A stretch of 64,000 bases of DNA from Maribacter sp. Lineage in GTDB: Bacteria > Bacteroidota > Bacteroidia > Flavobacteriales > Flavobacteriaceae. The translations under genes and the position numbers were made by a program. This document shows positions 8,134 to 17,041 of the stretch, piece by piece. The number at the start of each line of letters is the position of its first letter. The first letter of the stretch is position 1. A model generated the notes under the pieces. The model had not been told where the DNA came from. It searched no databases and saw only the letters and a program-made list of their open reading frames with translations. The stretch lies in NCBI GenBank assembly GCA_020629415.1, contig JAHDDL010000013.1, positions 27,221-91,220 on the forward strand, read 5' to 3'.

Positions 8134-8330
8134 TTTTAGAGGTTGGTAATCTTGATGGTCTCGCTACTTTTTTATTTCTTATAATGTTCGGCCCTGCAAC
8201 AGTATTTATACTTATAGGAGCTGTCTTGTTTTATTATAAAAAGAAAAAGGCAGGTAAAGTATTTATGATTTTAGCGGGAGTGTATTGCCTAATAAGCCTT
8301 GGTATTTGCGGTACCTTGTTATCACAGTAA
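8130..8330 (+). CDS. Small two-helix membrane protein of the Lgt-like/radical SAM operon
   Basis: A 66-residue protein whose ATG overlaps the radical SAM stop codon (ATGA), a strong sign of translational coupling. It has two hydrophobic helices, near residues 12-35 and 43-63, separated by a basic loop (YYKKKKAGK) that should face the cytoplasm. I do not recognise a family. Position and coupling suggest it assists the two upstream enzymes at the membrane, for instance as an anchor, but this is inference. The gene ends 3 bases before the convergent outer-membrane protein gene. Confidence 0.7.
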   Translation: MILEVGNLDGLATFLFLIMFGPATVFILIGAVLFYYKKKKAGKVFMILAGVYCLISLGICGTLLSQ

Positions 8331-8333
8331 CTA

Positions 8334-10733
8334 TTATAATCGCTTATTTTCGTCAGTATGCTTGTTTTTAGAATTATCGCGAATTTTAGTGTTACCAAAC
8401 TTATACCTAAAACCGAATACAAATAGTCTACTCTCAGGTCTAGTACTTGTGATATTGTTCTGTTCCAGATAGTTTCTTGTAGAATATGTGTTTCCTTTAT
8501 TAAAAATATCTTCTATTCCTATTGAAACACTAGCATCCTTGTTCCAAAATGTCTTTCTGAAATTTATACTCAATTTGCTGTAAGATCTAAAACTCGCGTT
8601 ACCTTGAACATATGGAGAAATATAATTGAACGCCATATCTGCATACAACGATTCGTCTTTTAATAACGTAAAATAATTATTAACACGTAAGTATGTAGTC
8701 CAAATAGAATTGTCTATAATGGCATTCGTGTTTATATCAGCAAATTTATTTTGGTTGTAATATTGGCTCACAAAAAAATAAAAATACCAATACGAGGTTA
8801 AATATTTAGATACGCTGGCATCTGCACCAAAATTATAATTCGTTTCCAAATTAAGGTACTGTGCTTTAAGAATATTGGTTGTATTATCTTGAATAAATTG
8901 CTGTATCTGTTGGTCTGATTTTATACTTGTAAACAAAGCAAACTTAAAGTCCTTATCATACACATAATCAACTTCTATATAACTACGATAAGCTGGTTTT
9001 AAATTTGGGTTTCCTTCAAAAATAGAATTTGCCGATAAGTAATATTGAAAAGGGTTTATACTGCTATATCTAGGTCGGGTAATTCTCCTGTAATATTTAA
9101 CCATGTACGCATTCTTGTCTTTTGTATAGGACATTGAGAAGTTTGGGAACAAATCAAAATACGAATTTTTATTCGCTGATGATAAAATATTAAGGTCTCC
9201 ATTTGTATCTGTATATTCTGCTCGTAGGCCCGCATTTAACTTCCATTTTTCCCAACTGTTACTAAGGCTTACATAACCTGCATAAATTTGTTCGTCGTAA
9301 TTGAAAATACCAGAAGCCGTAGGATTTATTTCTGCAAATGATTCATCAAAACCAGATTGTTGAATACTTGACTCCGAGTTTATATTTGCAAATCTTAAGC
9401 CCGTCTCTAAGGTAGACTGTTTTGATAACGGTAGTTTTAGGTCTGTTTGGGCGCTAAAAAGGTTTATAATCTGGTCTGAATTTATATTTAAGGTATTCTC
9501 AGAAGTATTCTCTGTAAAACCTTCTACAATGTCATTATTTAATTCTTGATTATCCTTAGAATCATAATAGGTAAAGTGGGCGTTTGTTGCTATTTCTGCC
9601 CCTTTATCATTCAACTTATGTACCCAATCTAAATAGTTAGATGTGTTATAGGTATCATCGCTTAATATATTGAGACCTTTTAAACGTGCTATTACATCTG
9701 CACCGCTACTTTCTATATCTGTTGATGAGGTATAAATTATATTGTTATCTGGTGAAAAACTTGAGGTAGATGAAAAGCTCAGTGTATTTTTTTCATTTAA
9801 TTCAATGTCTAAAAAAAGATTTAGATTATGACTTTTTCCTTTAGATATAGATTTTTGCTCTGCTGTCCAAATCTCATTTTCTTGTCCGTCTTCAAAAAAC
9901 GTGGTAGCATCAGAATATCTGGTCCAATCCCTATCATGGCTAAAGCTGTAGTTCGTTGAAAAATCCACTCTTTTACCTTTAAAAAAGTGATCTGTACCTA
10001 CAGTATGCTTTGGCAGAATACCTTGTGTATATCTATTAAATTTAGCGCCGTTATACCCCGCAACAAGGTTTTTCTTCATTTTAATATCAATAAGTAAACC
10101 ACCCTCGGCACTATATTTTGCTGGCGGACTCGTAATTACTTCTATAGATTGTACATTACTTGCAGAACTACCACTAAGTAAATTAATTATATCCTCTTCC
10201 GGTAGGTTGATCAGCTTACCATTAATCATAATATTTACCTTAGAACTACCATTTACGTACAACCTATTGTTCATTACCATTACACCAGGTGTACGCTTTA
10301 AAACATCCCAAATATCGCCATCGGAAATTGCGGTATTTTCAACATTAAAAATATGGCGATCTGCCAATTGTTCTAACTTCGGTTTGTTTTGGGTTACTAC
10401 GACCTCATCCAATTCTTGAGCACTTTGTAATATAAGCGGTTCTATCTCAATACTACCGGTTATGGAAAGAATTTCACTTTCTACAGTATTTGCTATATAA
10501 CTAGCTACTATACGGTAGTTGCCTGTGATGACGGACTTAATTTCATAAGCTCCTTGATCATTTGTGACAGTGCCTTTTATAAACTCTCCCTCTTCGCTCA
10601 ACAAAATTATATTAGCAAGAACAACCGGTGTTTGTTGTTCATCCTTTACAAAACCGCTAATGATAAATTCTTGGGAAAATGCAAAAGAAATTGTAAGACA
10701 AAATAGAAACGTTAATAATAAATTTTTAAGCAT
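8334..10733 (-). CDS. Outer-membrane beta-barrel protein, TonB-dependent receptor type (OMP_b-brl_3), copy 1
   Basis: A 799-residue outer-membrane protein. A signal peptide (MLKNLLLTFLFCLTISFAFS) precedes a carboxypeptidase-regulatory-like domain (about 24-110: FIISGFVKDEQQTPVVLANIILL). Next is a plug-like domain (about 110-215) with ELDEVVVTQNKP, DVLKRTPGVMV and VEVITSPPAKYSAEGG. The rest is a beta-barrel rich in alternating aromatic strands, ending GFRYKFGNT. These proteins are related to TonB-dependent receptors; the substrate is unknown. It shares architecture and motifs with the next gene (10844-13270) and with 17042-19408. The promoter would lie in the 110-base gap upstream. A tandem duplication with the next gene is likely. 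Confidence 0.85.
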   Translation of the reverse strand: MLKNLLLTFLFCLTISFAFSQEFIISGFVKDEQQTPVVLANIILLSEEGEFIKGTVTNDQGAYEIKSVITGNYRIVASYIANTVESEILSITGSIEIEPLILQSAQELDEVVVTQNKPKLEQLADRHIFNVENTAISDGDIWDVLKRTPGVMVMNNRLYVNGSSKVNIMINGKLINLPEEDIINLLSGSSASNVQSIEVITSPPAKYSAEGGLLIDIKMKKNLVAGYNGAKFNRYTQGILPKHTVGTDHFFKGKRVDFSTNYSFSHDRDWTRYSDATTFFEDGQENEIWTAEQKSISKGKSHNLNLFLDIELNEKNTLSFSSTSSFSPDNNIIYTSSTDIESSGADVIARLKGLNILSDDTYNTSNYLDWVHKLNDKGAEIATNAHFTYYDSKDNQELNNDIVEGFTENTSENTLNINSDQIINLFSAQTDLKLPLSKQSTLETGLRFANINSESSIQQSGFDESFAEINPTASGIFNYDEQIYAGYVSLSNSWEKWKLNAGLRAEYTDTNGDLNILSSANKNSYFDLFPNFSMSYTKDKNAYMVKYYRRITRPRYSSINPFQYYLSANSIFEGNPNLKPAYRSYIEVDYVYDKDFKFALFTSIKSDQQIQQFIQDNTTNILKAQYLNLETNYNFGADASVSKYLTSYWYFYFFVSQYYNQNKFADINTNAIIDNSIWTTYLRVNNYFTLLKDESLYADMAFNYISPYVQGNASFRSYSKLSINFRKTFWNKDASVSIGIEDIFNKGNTYSTRNYLEQNNITSTRPESRLFVFGFRYKFGNTKIRDNSKNKHTDENKRL

Positions 10734-10843
10734 TTAGTGTTCGTATTCTTACTAAATGTAGGAAAGTAAAATTGAATTATCTTACAATTTATTTAAGTTT
10801 TTCTTAACTAAAAAATAAAATGCTGATTATTAACCCGTTATAG

Positions 10844-13270
10844 TTAATCGAGACGTTCACGTTCTATTTTATCTATATCTCGTTGGTTGTCTTCTAAACG
10901 GAAATTACCAAAGTTGTATGTAAAACCAAACTTTACATATTGGGTTTCAGGAACTACTAAATACCTGTTGTCTTGATTTAAATATTTTGAAGATACATAA
11001 CCGTTATATTTTCCTAATAAATCATTGGCACTTACACTTAATACGGCTCTATTATTAAAAAATGATTTTCTTAACCCCAGGGTTAAATTTGTAGTTTCTT
11101 CTTGTATATAGGACCCTTGTAACCAACCTGATAAGAACACCAACCCTAATTCTCCCTTAAAACTACCGTCTTTAGAAAGCGTAAAATAATTGGTTAGATC
11201 TATATAAGCTCCGTTAAACTTATTTTTATAGGAATATTCATTGCTTTGCAACGCAATAAAAGACTCTTCTTCATGAAAAAGAGAAATATAACTGTACAAG
11301 TACCAATTGTTAGTGATAGACTTACCATAAGTAAAATCAAACCCATAAGAGTTGCTTTCTAAAACATTCTGCGTAATATCCCTTAAAACGAAATTATCAT
11401 TGTCCTGAAAGGTCAGTGTAGATATATACCTACCGTTGTCTCGATAATAGAAATCAAAATAATACTCCTGATTTAGAGTATAGTTCAAATTAAAATTATG
11501 GCTAAAACTAGGGGTTAGATTAGGATTACCTTCTTCAAAAGTACGTTCATTGATATAGGTCCTAAACGGATTTAAATCTTCATACCTAGGGCGTTCTAAC
11601 TTTCTAGAATAATCAAAAGACAAACTGTGATTGTCGTTAATGTTATGTAATATGTAGAAAGATGGAAAAAGTTCAAAATAATCAAGGTCGTTAATGCTTG
11701 ATACATTAACAGATACCCCAGAACTTTCTGTTTGTTCTACACGCAAGCCTGTTTTTATACTCCATTTTTCCCAATCTTTAGATAGGCTAAAATAACCTGC
11801 ATACACCCTTTCATCGTAAGTGTAATCATCGGACAAATTAGAAATAAATTCGGTGCCATCATTCTCTAAAAAATAATCCAACCTACTTTCAGAATCAATA
11901 AAAGAACCTTTTACGCCTGTTTCAAAAAATACACTACCCAAATAATCAGTATAATCTATTTGAGCGGTCTTTATTTCTATCTGTTGATCGGCAATGGTAG
12001 AGAAATTAAAATCGCGTAGAAATGAGCCGTTTGGTTGAAAATAATCTGAGTTTACATCTTGATTTCGGTCTAAATCAAAATTTGTGTAGTGTGCATTTAC
12101 AGTTAAATTTCCTTGGTCTTTAAACTGATGTTTAAAAGTAAGGTCGCCCGAAACATTATGCTTTTGTTCGCTTAAAAAACTATTTGTGGTAAAAAGGGAA
12201 TCCAATACACCAGATGCATTTTTAATAGTAGTTTCCTGAAAAAAATCAGCATCCTTTTTTGGTTGATACTGTGCGTTGCTTGTTAGACTTAGCGTGTTCT
12301 TATCATTAAATTCATAATCTACTGATACTCCTGCACTATGGGTATTAGTGCGTATTATTTGATCAAAATCTGTATCCCACACAGAAGTAATACCGGTAAT
12401 ATCCATAAAATTGGTATTACTCAAAGTATTCTTAAATTCCTTTTTAGGTGTATAATTATAGCTTGCGTTTACGTTTAACCTTTTAGTCTTATAAAAATGT
12501 GATGTTCCAAAATTGTACTTGGGAAAAACACCTTGCGTATACCCGGCATTTACATTGCCTTTATAACCAACAGATACATTTTTACTGGTAACGATATTTA
12601 AAATTGATCCACCCTCAGCATCATAACTTGCTGGCGGATTATGAATAACCTCCACAGATTTTATATTCTCACCCTGGTAATTTTCCAACAAGCTTTTAAC
12701 CTCTTCTGAAGACAGCTGCACTTTACGATCATTGATATAAATTGTAGTGGCTTGATTTCTCACTTTCAGTTCATCATTCATCATAATGACTCCAGGTGTT
12801 TGACGAAGAATATCCCAAGAACTGTTCTGAGAAATAACGGTGTTTTCTACATTGAAAACAATTCGGTCCACTTCTCTTTTAACTACAGGTTTATTGCTGG
12901 TAACGGTTACCTCATTAAGTTGTTCTGCTTGTTGCTCAATTATAATAGCTCCGATCTTAGTGTCCTTTATAATTTCTATTGCCAAATCATTAGATACTTG
13001 ACCTACGTAAGATGCTTTTAGAAAATAAAGTCCTTCTTTAATATCTGTAAATAAAAATGCACCGTTTTCGTCAGCAGAAGTGCCTTTGGCCAAAACAGAA
13101 TCTTTAGCCGTTACTAAAAAAACAGAGGCAAATGCAACTGGTTCTTGATACTGATCTTTAACCTCACCTTTAAGTTCAAAGGTTTGTGAATGCGCAAATT
13201 GAGAAACACCAATGATGAAAAATAAAATAGCAAGAAGTAGTTTCAATGGTAATTTGGGGTTGATTATCAA
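10844..13270 (-). CDS. Outer-membrane beta-barrel protein, TonB-dependent receptor type (OMP_b-brl_3), copy 2
   Basis: An 808-residue paralog of its downstream neighbour with the same order: signal peptide ending near FAHSQ, a regulatory-like beta-sandwich (FELKGEVKDQYQEPVAFASVFL), a plug-like region (QLNEVTVTSNKP, DILRQTPGVIMMND, VEVIHNPPASYDAEGG) and a C-terminal barrel ending KFGFTYNFGN. No ATG is available at the 5' end; an in-frame stop lies three codons upstream, so translation probably starts at TTG 13270 or at TTG 13246 (giving MKLLLAILFF). Substrate unknown. A 110-base gap separates it from copy 1, so the genes may form one leftward transcript. Confidence 0.85.
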   Translation of the reverse strand: MIINPKLPLKLLLAILFFIIGVSQFAHSQTFELKGEVKDQYQEPVAFASVFLVTAKDSVLAKGTSADENGAFLFTDIKEGLYFLKASYVGQVSNDLAIEIIKDTKIGAIIIEQQAEQLNEVTVTSNKPVVKREVDRIVFNVENTVISQNSSWDILRQTPGVIMMNDELKVRNQATTIYINDRKVQLSSEEVKSLLENYQGENIKSVEVIHNPPASYDAEGGSILNIVTSKNVSVGYKGNVNAGYTQGVFPKYNFGTSHFYKTKRLNVNASYNYTPKKEFKNTLSNTNFMDITGITSVWDTDFDQIIRTNTHSAGVSVDYEFNDKNTLSLTSNAQYQPKKDADFFQETTIKNASGVLDSLFTTNSFLSEQKHNVSGDLTFKHQFKDQGNLTVNAHYTNFDLDRNQDVNSDYFQPNGSFLRDFNFSTIADQQIEIKTAQIDYTDYLGSVFFETGVKGSFIDSESRLDYFLENDGTEFISNLSDDYTYDERVYAGYFSLSKDWEKWSIKTGLRVEQTESSGVSVNVSSINDLDYFELFPSFYILHNINDNHSLSFDYSRKLERPRYEDLNPFRTYINERTFEEGNPNLTPSFSHNFNLNYTLNQEYYFDFYYRDNGRYISTLTFQDNDNFVLRDITQNVLESNSYGFDFTYGKSITNNWYLYSYISLFHEEESFIALQSNEYSYKNKFNGAYIDLTNYFTLSKDGSFKGELGLVFLSGWLQGSYIQEETTNLTLGLRKSFFNNRAVLSVSANDLLGKYNGYVSSKYLNQDNRYLVVPETQYVKFGFTYNFGNFRLEDNQRDIDKIERERLD

Positions 13271-13374
13271 ATCTAACTAAAAACGTCGTAATTTTTTACA
13301 ATATATGTAATCCAAACTAATCTATGCAACAATAAATAGCTTACTACACTAAAGTTTAGCGCTATAAATTAGAT

Positions 13375-13382
13375 TATATTTG
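13375..13382 (+). promoter_or_regulatory. Candidate -7 box (TATATTTG) upstream of lepA
   Basis: The octamer matches TAnnTTTG exactly and lies 66 bases before the lepA ATG. No TTG was seen at the expected -33 position, so this rests on the -7 element alone. Confidence 0.4.
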
Positions 13383-13447
13383 CAATTGCTCTTTGGTACC
13401 GGGCGTTATTCCTGGTATAAATTAGCATTATTATTACTGTTACCGCT

Positions 13448-15244
13448 ATGAAAAACATTAGAAATTTTTGCATTATTGCACATATTGACCATGGGAAAAG
13501 TACCTTGGCAGATAGATTGTTGGAGTTTACCGGATCTGTTACCGACCGAGAGAAAAAAGAACAACTTCTGGACAGTATGGACCTTGAAAGAGAGCGTGGT
13601 ATCACCATAAAAAGTCATGCCATACAAATGGATTATATCTATAAGGGGGAACATTATATTTTAAACTTGATAGACACCCCAGGCCATGTAGATTTCTCAT
13701 ATGAAGTTTCTAGATCCATTGCAGCATGTGAAGGTGCGCTTTTGGTCGTAGATGCCGCACAGAGCATACAGGCACAGACTATTTCAAATTTATATTTAGC
13801 ATTAGAGAACGACCTTGAAATTATACCTGTTTTAAACAAGGTTGACCTACCAAGTGCCAACCCAGAAGAAGTTACAGATGATATCGTTGATCTTTTAGGT
13901 TGTGATGCAGAGGAAGTTATACCTGCATCTGCAAAAACCGGTATTGGCATAGAAGAAATATTAGCGGCAATTATTGAGCGTATTCCTGCTCCTACGGGCA
14001 ACCCGGACGAAGCCTTACAAGCTTTGGTCTTTGATTCTGTTTACAACCCTTTTAGAGGTGTTGAAACCTATTTTAGGGTCATTAACGGTGAAATTAAAAA
14101 GGGACAAAAAATAAAGTTTGTAGCAACCGATAAGGATTATTTTGCGGATGAGGTAGGTACTTTGAAGTTGACCCAAGAGGTTAAAAAAAGCGTTAAAGCC
14201 GGTGATGTTGGTTATTTGATTACCGGAATTAAAGATGCGCGTGAAGTTAAAGTAGGTGATACGATAACCGATGCGGCCAACCCAACTAAAAACCCTATTG
14301 GCGGATTTGAAGATGTAAAACCAATGGTATTTGCCGGTATTTATCCTGTAGATACAGATGAGTTTGAAGAGTTACGTGCTTCAATGGAAAAATTGCAGTT
14401 GAACGATGCTTCTCTTGTTTTTGCTCCAGAAAGTAGTGCTGCACTTGGTTTTGGTTTTAGATGTGGTTTCCTAGGAATGCTACACATGGAGATTATTCAA
14501 GAGCGTTTGGAACGAGAGTTCAATATGACGGTTATAACCACGGTACCCAATGTTAGTTACCATGCTTATACACGTAAAAACCCTGATACCCCAATTATAG
14601 TCAATAATCCTACGGATTTACCCGATCCGTCTGGTATAGACCGTGTTGAGGAACCTTATATTAAAGCTACGATTATTACAAAATCTGACTTTGTTGGTAA
14701 CGTAATGTCTTTATGCATAGAGAAAAGAGGGCAAATTACGAACCAAACCTATTTGACGACCGAACGTGTTGAACTAAATTTTGACATGCCTTTAGCGGAA
14801 ATTGTTTTTGATTTTTATGATAGGCTAAAAACGGTTTCTAAAGGATATGCTTCATTTGATTATGCTCCTATAGGTATGCGTACCTCTAAATTAGTACGTG
14901 TAGATATTCTTTTAAACGCCCAACCGGTAGATGCCCTATCTGCATTGATTCACGCTGACAATGCCGTTCATATTGGTAAAAAAATGTGTGAAAAGCTAAA
15001 AGAACTGATTCCTAGACAACAGTTTGATATTCCTATTCAAGCTGCAATCGGCGCAAAAATTATCTCTAGAGAGACTACAAAAGCTTTACGTAAAGATGTA
15101 ACCGCTAAATGTTATGGTGGTGATATCTCTCGTAAACGTAAGCTTCTAGAAAAGCAGAAGAAAGGTAAAAAACGTATGCGACAAGTTGGTAACGTAGAAG
15201 TGCCACAAGAAGCTTTTATGGCGGTATTAAAGCTGAACGATTAA
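13448..15244 (+). CDS. lepA: Elongation factor 4 (LepA) GTPase
   Basis: A 598-residue translational GTPase, full length for LepA/EF4, which acts on the ribosome in translation and back-translocation or initiation fidelity. G-motifs are all present: AHIDHGKST (G1), the switch-[18 protein letters not shown] (G3), NKVDLP (G4) and SAKTG (G5). Domain II follows from about residue 190. The C-terminal LepA-specific domain closes with [31 protein letters not shown] basic residues, the EF4 hallmark. It is a single gene, ending one base before the convergent response-regulator gene. Nothing is unusual. Confidence 0.97.
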   Translation: MKNIRNFCIIAHIDHGKSTLADRLLEFTGSVTDREKKEQLLDSMDLERERGITIKSHAIQMDYIYKGEHYILNLIDTPGHVDFSYEVSRSIAACEGALLVVDAAQSIQAQTISNLYLALENDLEIIPVLNKVDLPSANPEEVTDDIVDLLGCDAEEVIPASAKTGIGIEEILAAIIERIPAPTGNPDEALQALVFDSVYNPFRGVETYFRVINGEIKKGQKIKFVATDKDYFADEVGTLKLTQEVKKSVKAGDVGYLITGIKDAREVKVGDTITDAANPTKNPIGGFEDVKPMVFAGIYPVDTDEFEELRASMEKLQLNDASLVFAPESSAALGFGFRCGFLGMLHMEIIQERLEREFNMTVITTVPNVSYHAYTRKNPDTPIIVNNPTDLPDPSGIDRVEEPYIKATIITKSDFVGNVMSLCIEKRGQITNQTYLTTERVELNFDMPLAEIVFDFYDRLKTVSKGYASFDYAPIGMRTSKLVRVDILLNAQPVDALSALIHADNAVHIGKKMCEKLKELIPRQQFDIPIQAAIGAKIISRETTKALRKDVTAKCYGGDISRKRKLLEKQKKGKKRMRQVGNVEVPQEAFMAVLKLND

Positions 15245-15245
15245 C

Positions 15246-16010
15246 TTACTCTAACCACTTTCTAAAATCTGAAGTGGTAGAGGTACTGGTCATTGCTTTT
15301 TCTTTACAGCCTTTAATGGTTATAAGTAAACGGTTTTTAAAATGGCTCTCTATTTGTTCTATATAATCAATATGTACTATTTGACTACGATTGATTTTAA
15401 AGAACTTATTGGGCGATAGTTGTTGTACTATGCTGCCAATGGTTTGTGATATGGGGTGTCGTTTACCTTCTTTGTCAATGGCGATGCAGAAATCTCCTGA
15501 AGCTTCAATCAAACTAATTTCAGAAGTGTTCAATAATTGAATACCATTGGGACGCTTTATTACAAAACGCTTCTTATAATTGGTCTGCTCTTCTTGCAAC
15601 GCAAGTTTTAATGCATTTAAAGTTTCGTTGCTCAGCTTACTATCATATTCGCCCTGCTTGAACAGAGACTGATATTTTTCCAGAGCTTTTATGAAATCGG
15701 TATTTGTATATGGTTTTAAAATATAGGCAATTCCGTTTGTATTGAATGCCTGAAACAAATAATCGTCATAAGCCGAACAAAAGATGATTGGGCAACTTAC
15801 CTCAACGGCATTAAACAAATCAAAAGAAATACCGTCTAACAATTTAATATCAGACAAGATAAGGTCGTACGTATTAGCTTCTAAAAGCGTTTTACCTTCT
15901 GCAATTGATCTTGCCCAATGATTTGTTATATCATTATCAAAAAACGTTTTAAGGTGACTTAATAGTTTCTGGTATGCGGGAATTTCATCCTCTAAAATTA
16001 AAAGTGTCAT
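15246..16010 (-). CDS. LytTR-family response regulator
   Basis: A 254-residue two-component regulator. The receiver domain (1-115) has the acidic pocket E7/D8, phospho-acceptor D54 (LILSDIKLLDG) and the conserved Lys in YILKPY. A linker leads to a C-terminal LytTR DNA-binding domain (about 145-250) with RFVIKRPNGIQLLNTSEISLIEASGDFC and FFKINRSQIVHIDYIEQI. It lies 10 bases downstream of the LytS-type kinase gene and in the same leftward cluster as the outer-membrane protein at 17042, so the trio is probably one operon. The regulated target is not shown by sequence; the linked outer-membrane gene is the natural candidate. Confidence 0.9.
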   Translation of the reverse strand: MTLLILEDEIPAYQKLLSHLKTFFDNDITNHWARSIAEGKTLLEANTYDLILSDIKLLDGISFDLFNAVEVSCPIIFCSAYDDYLFQAFNTNGIAYILKPYTNTDFIKALEKYQSLFKQGEYDSKLSNETLNALKLALQEEQTNYKKRFVIKRPNGIQLLNTSEISLIEASGDFCIAIDKEGKRHPISQTIGSIVQQLSPNKFFKINRSQIVHIDYIEQIESHFKNRLLITIKGCKEKAMTSTSTTSDFRKWLE

Positions 16011-16020
16011 ATGCTTCCAA

Positions 16021-17028
16021 TTAGTTCCTTAATTTAATTATTGGGATCGAAATCTTAAATTCCTTTTCACTTTCCTCAATTTTAGGCACCTTTTTGGAGA
16101 GTAATTGATATCTTGCTTTTAGGTTGATGAGTCCCGTGCCCAAACTATCCTTCGGTGATGCAAATTTTAATTTGTTGTTTGTAACTCTCAACCAATTCTC
16201 ATCAATATCAATACTAGTAAGTATTTTATTTTCTCCACTTGCTTTGTTATGTTTTACTACGTTTTCTAATAACGTCTGTATAGCACCGGTGGGTAAAAAT
16301 TTATTGGAAAAATCAATGTTCTTATGGATATGAAAACTATAATCATCCCCAAATCGGGTTTGTATCAGAAACATATAATTATCAGCTAAGTTCATTTCTT
16401 CAGATAGCTCCATGACCTCGGCATCTTTTGTTTGAATCAAGTATCTATAGATTAGTGAAAGACGATTTATATATTCTTTTGCCTTATTGGCATTACTGTC
16501 TATTAAAGCATCTAAAGTGTTTAGATTGTTAAATAGAAAATGAGGGTCTAATTGCGAACGCAAAAGCTTAAGCTCATTTTCCTTCTGTTGTTTTTGAATT
16601 TTTACAACCTGTGTTTGGCTTTCATAAAACTTCTTTGTCAACAAAATCCCCAAAGGAATACCTACATTATCCGCCCCGGCAAAAAGACCGTCCAATAATG
16701 CTCTGTGCCAAACCGGGTATGTTCTGCAATCATTTTCACATGACCAATACCCCGCAAGATTTTCTATAAAACCTGTAACGGTCAAGATTACAATTGCCAA
16801 ACTAATGAACAAGAAATAGTTTGTGTTCTTCAATAAAAAATTTGGCAACAACCAATACATAAATAGCCCAATGGCAATGCATGCCATAATTATGTATGTT
16901 GGAATATCAACTATAAATTCTAACAGGTCATTACCATAAACATAATATTGCCAAAAATTAAGAAGTGATGTTACGCCTATAATGACACCCAGCAATATGA
17001 AGTCTGACTTATTTAGTTTCGTGTTCAT
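16021..17028 (-). CDS. LytS/YehU-type sensor histidine kinase
   Basis: A 335-residue membrane histidine kinase of the His_kinase (PF06580) class. About four hydrophobic segments occupy residues 10-130. A short coiled coil (KIQKQQKENELKLLRSQL) leads to the phospho-acceptor motif LDPHFLFNNLNTLDAL with His163. The ATPase part carries LLENVVKHNK (N-box) and LGTGLINLKARYQLL (G-box). A Cys-containing extracytoplasmic loop (YWSCENDCRTYP) near 94-105 could form a disulfide or ligand site. It partners the LytTR regulator 10 bases downstream and starts 13 bases after the outer-membrane protein gene stop, supporting a receptor-sensor-regulator operon. Confidence 0.9.
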   Translation of the reverse strand: MNTKLNKSDFILLGVIIGVTSLLNFWQYYVYGNDLLEFIVDIPTYIIMACIAIGLFMYWLLPNFLLKNTNYFLFISLAIVILTVTGFIENLAGYWSCENDCRTYPVWHRALLDGLFAGADNVGIPLGILLTKKFYESQTQVVKIQKQQKENELKLLRSQLDPHFLFNNLNTLDALIDSNANKAKEYINRLSLIYRYLIQTKDAEVMELSEEMNLADNYMFLIQTRFGDDYSFHIHKNIDFSNKFLPTGAIQTLLENVVKHNKASGENKILTSIDIDENWLRVTNNKLKFASPKDSLGTGLINLKARYQLLSKKVPKIEESEKEFKISIPIIKLRN

Positions 17029-17041
17029 TAACTATACTGTA

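Noticed and set aside
8334..13270. Tandem outer-membrane genes as a SusC/SusD utilisation locus
   Set aside because: No SusD-like lipoprotein or glycoside hydrolase is adjacent, and the proteins are of the shorter OMP_b-brl_3 type.
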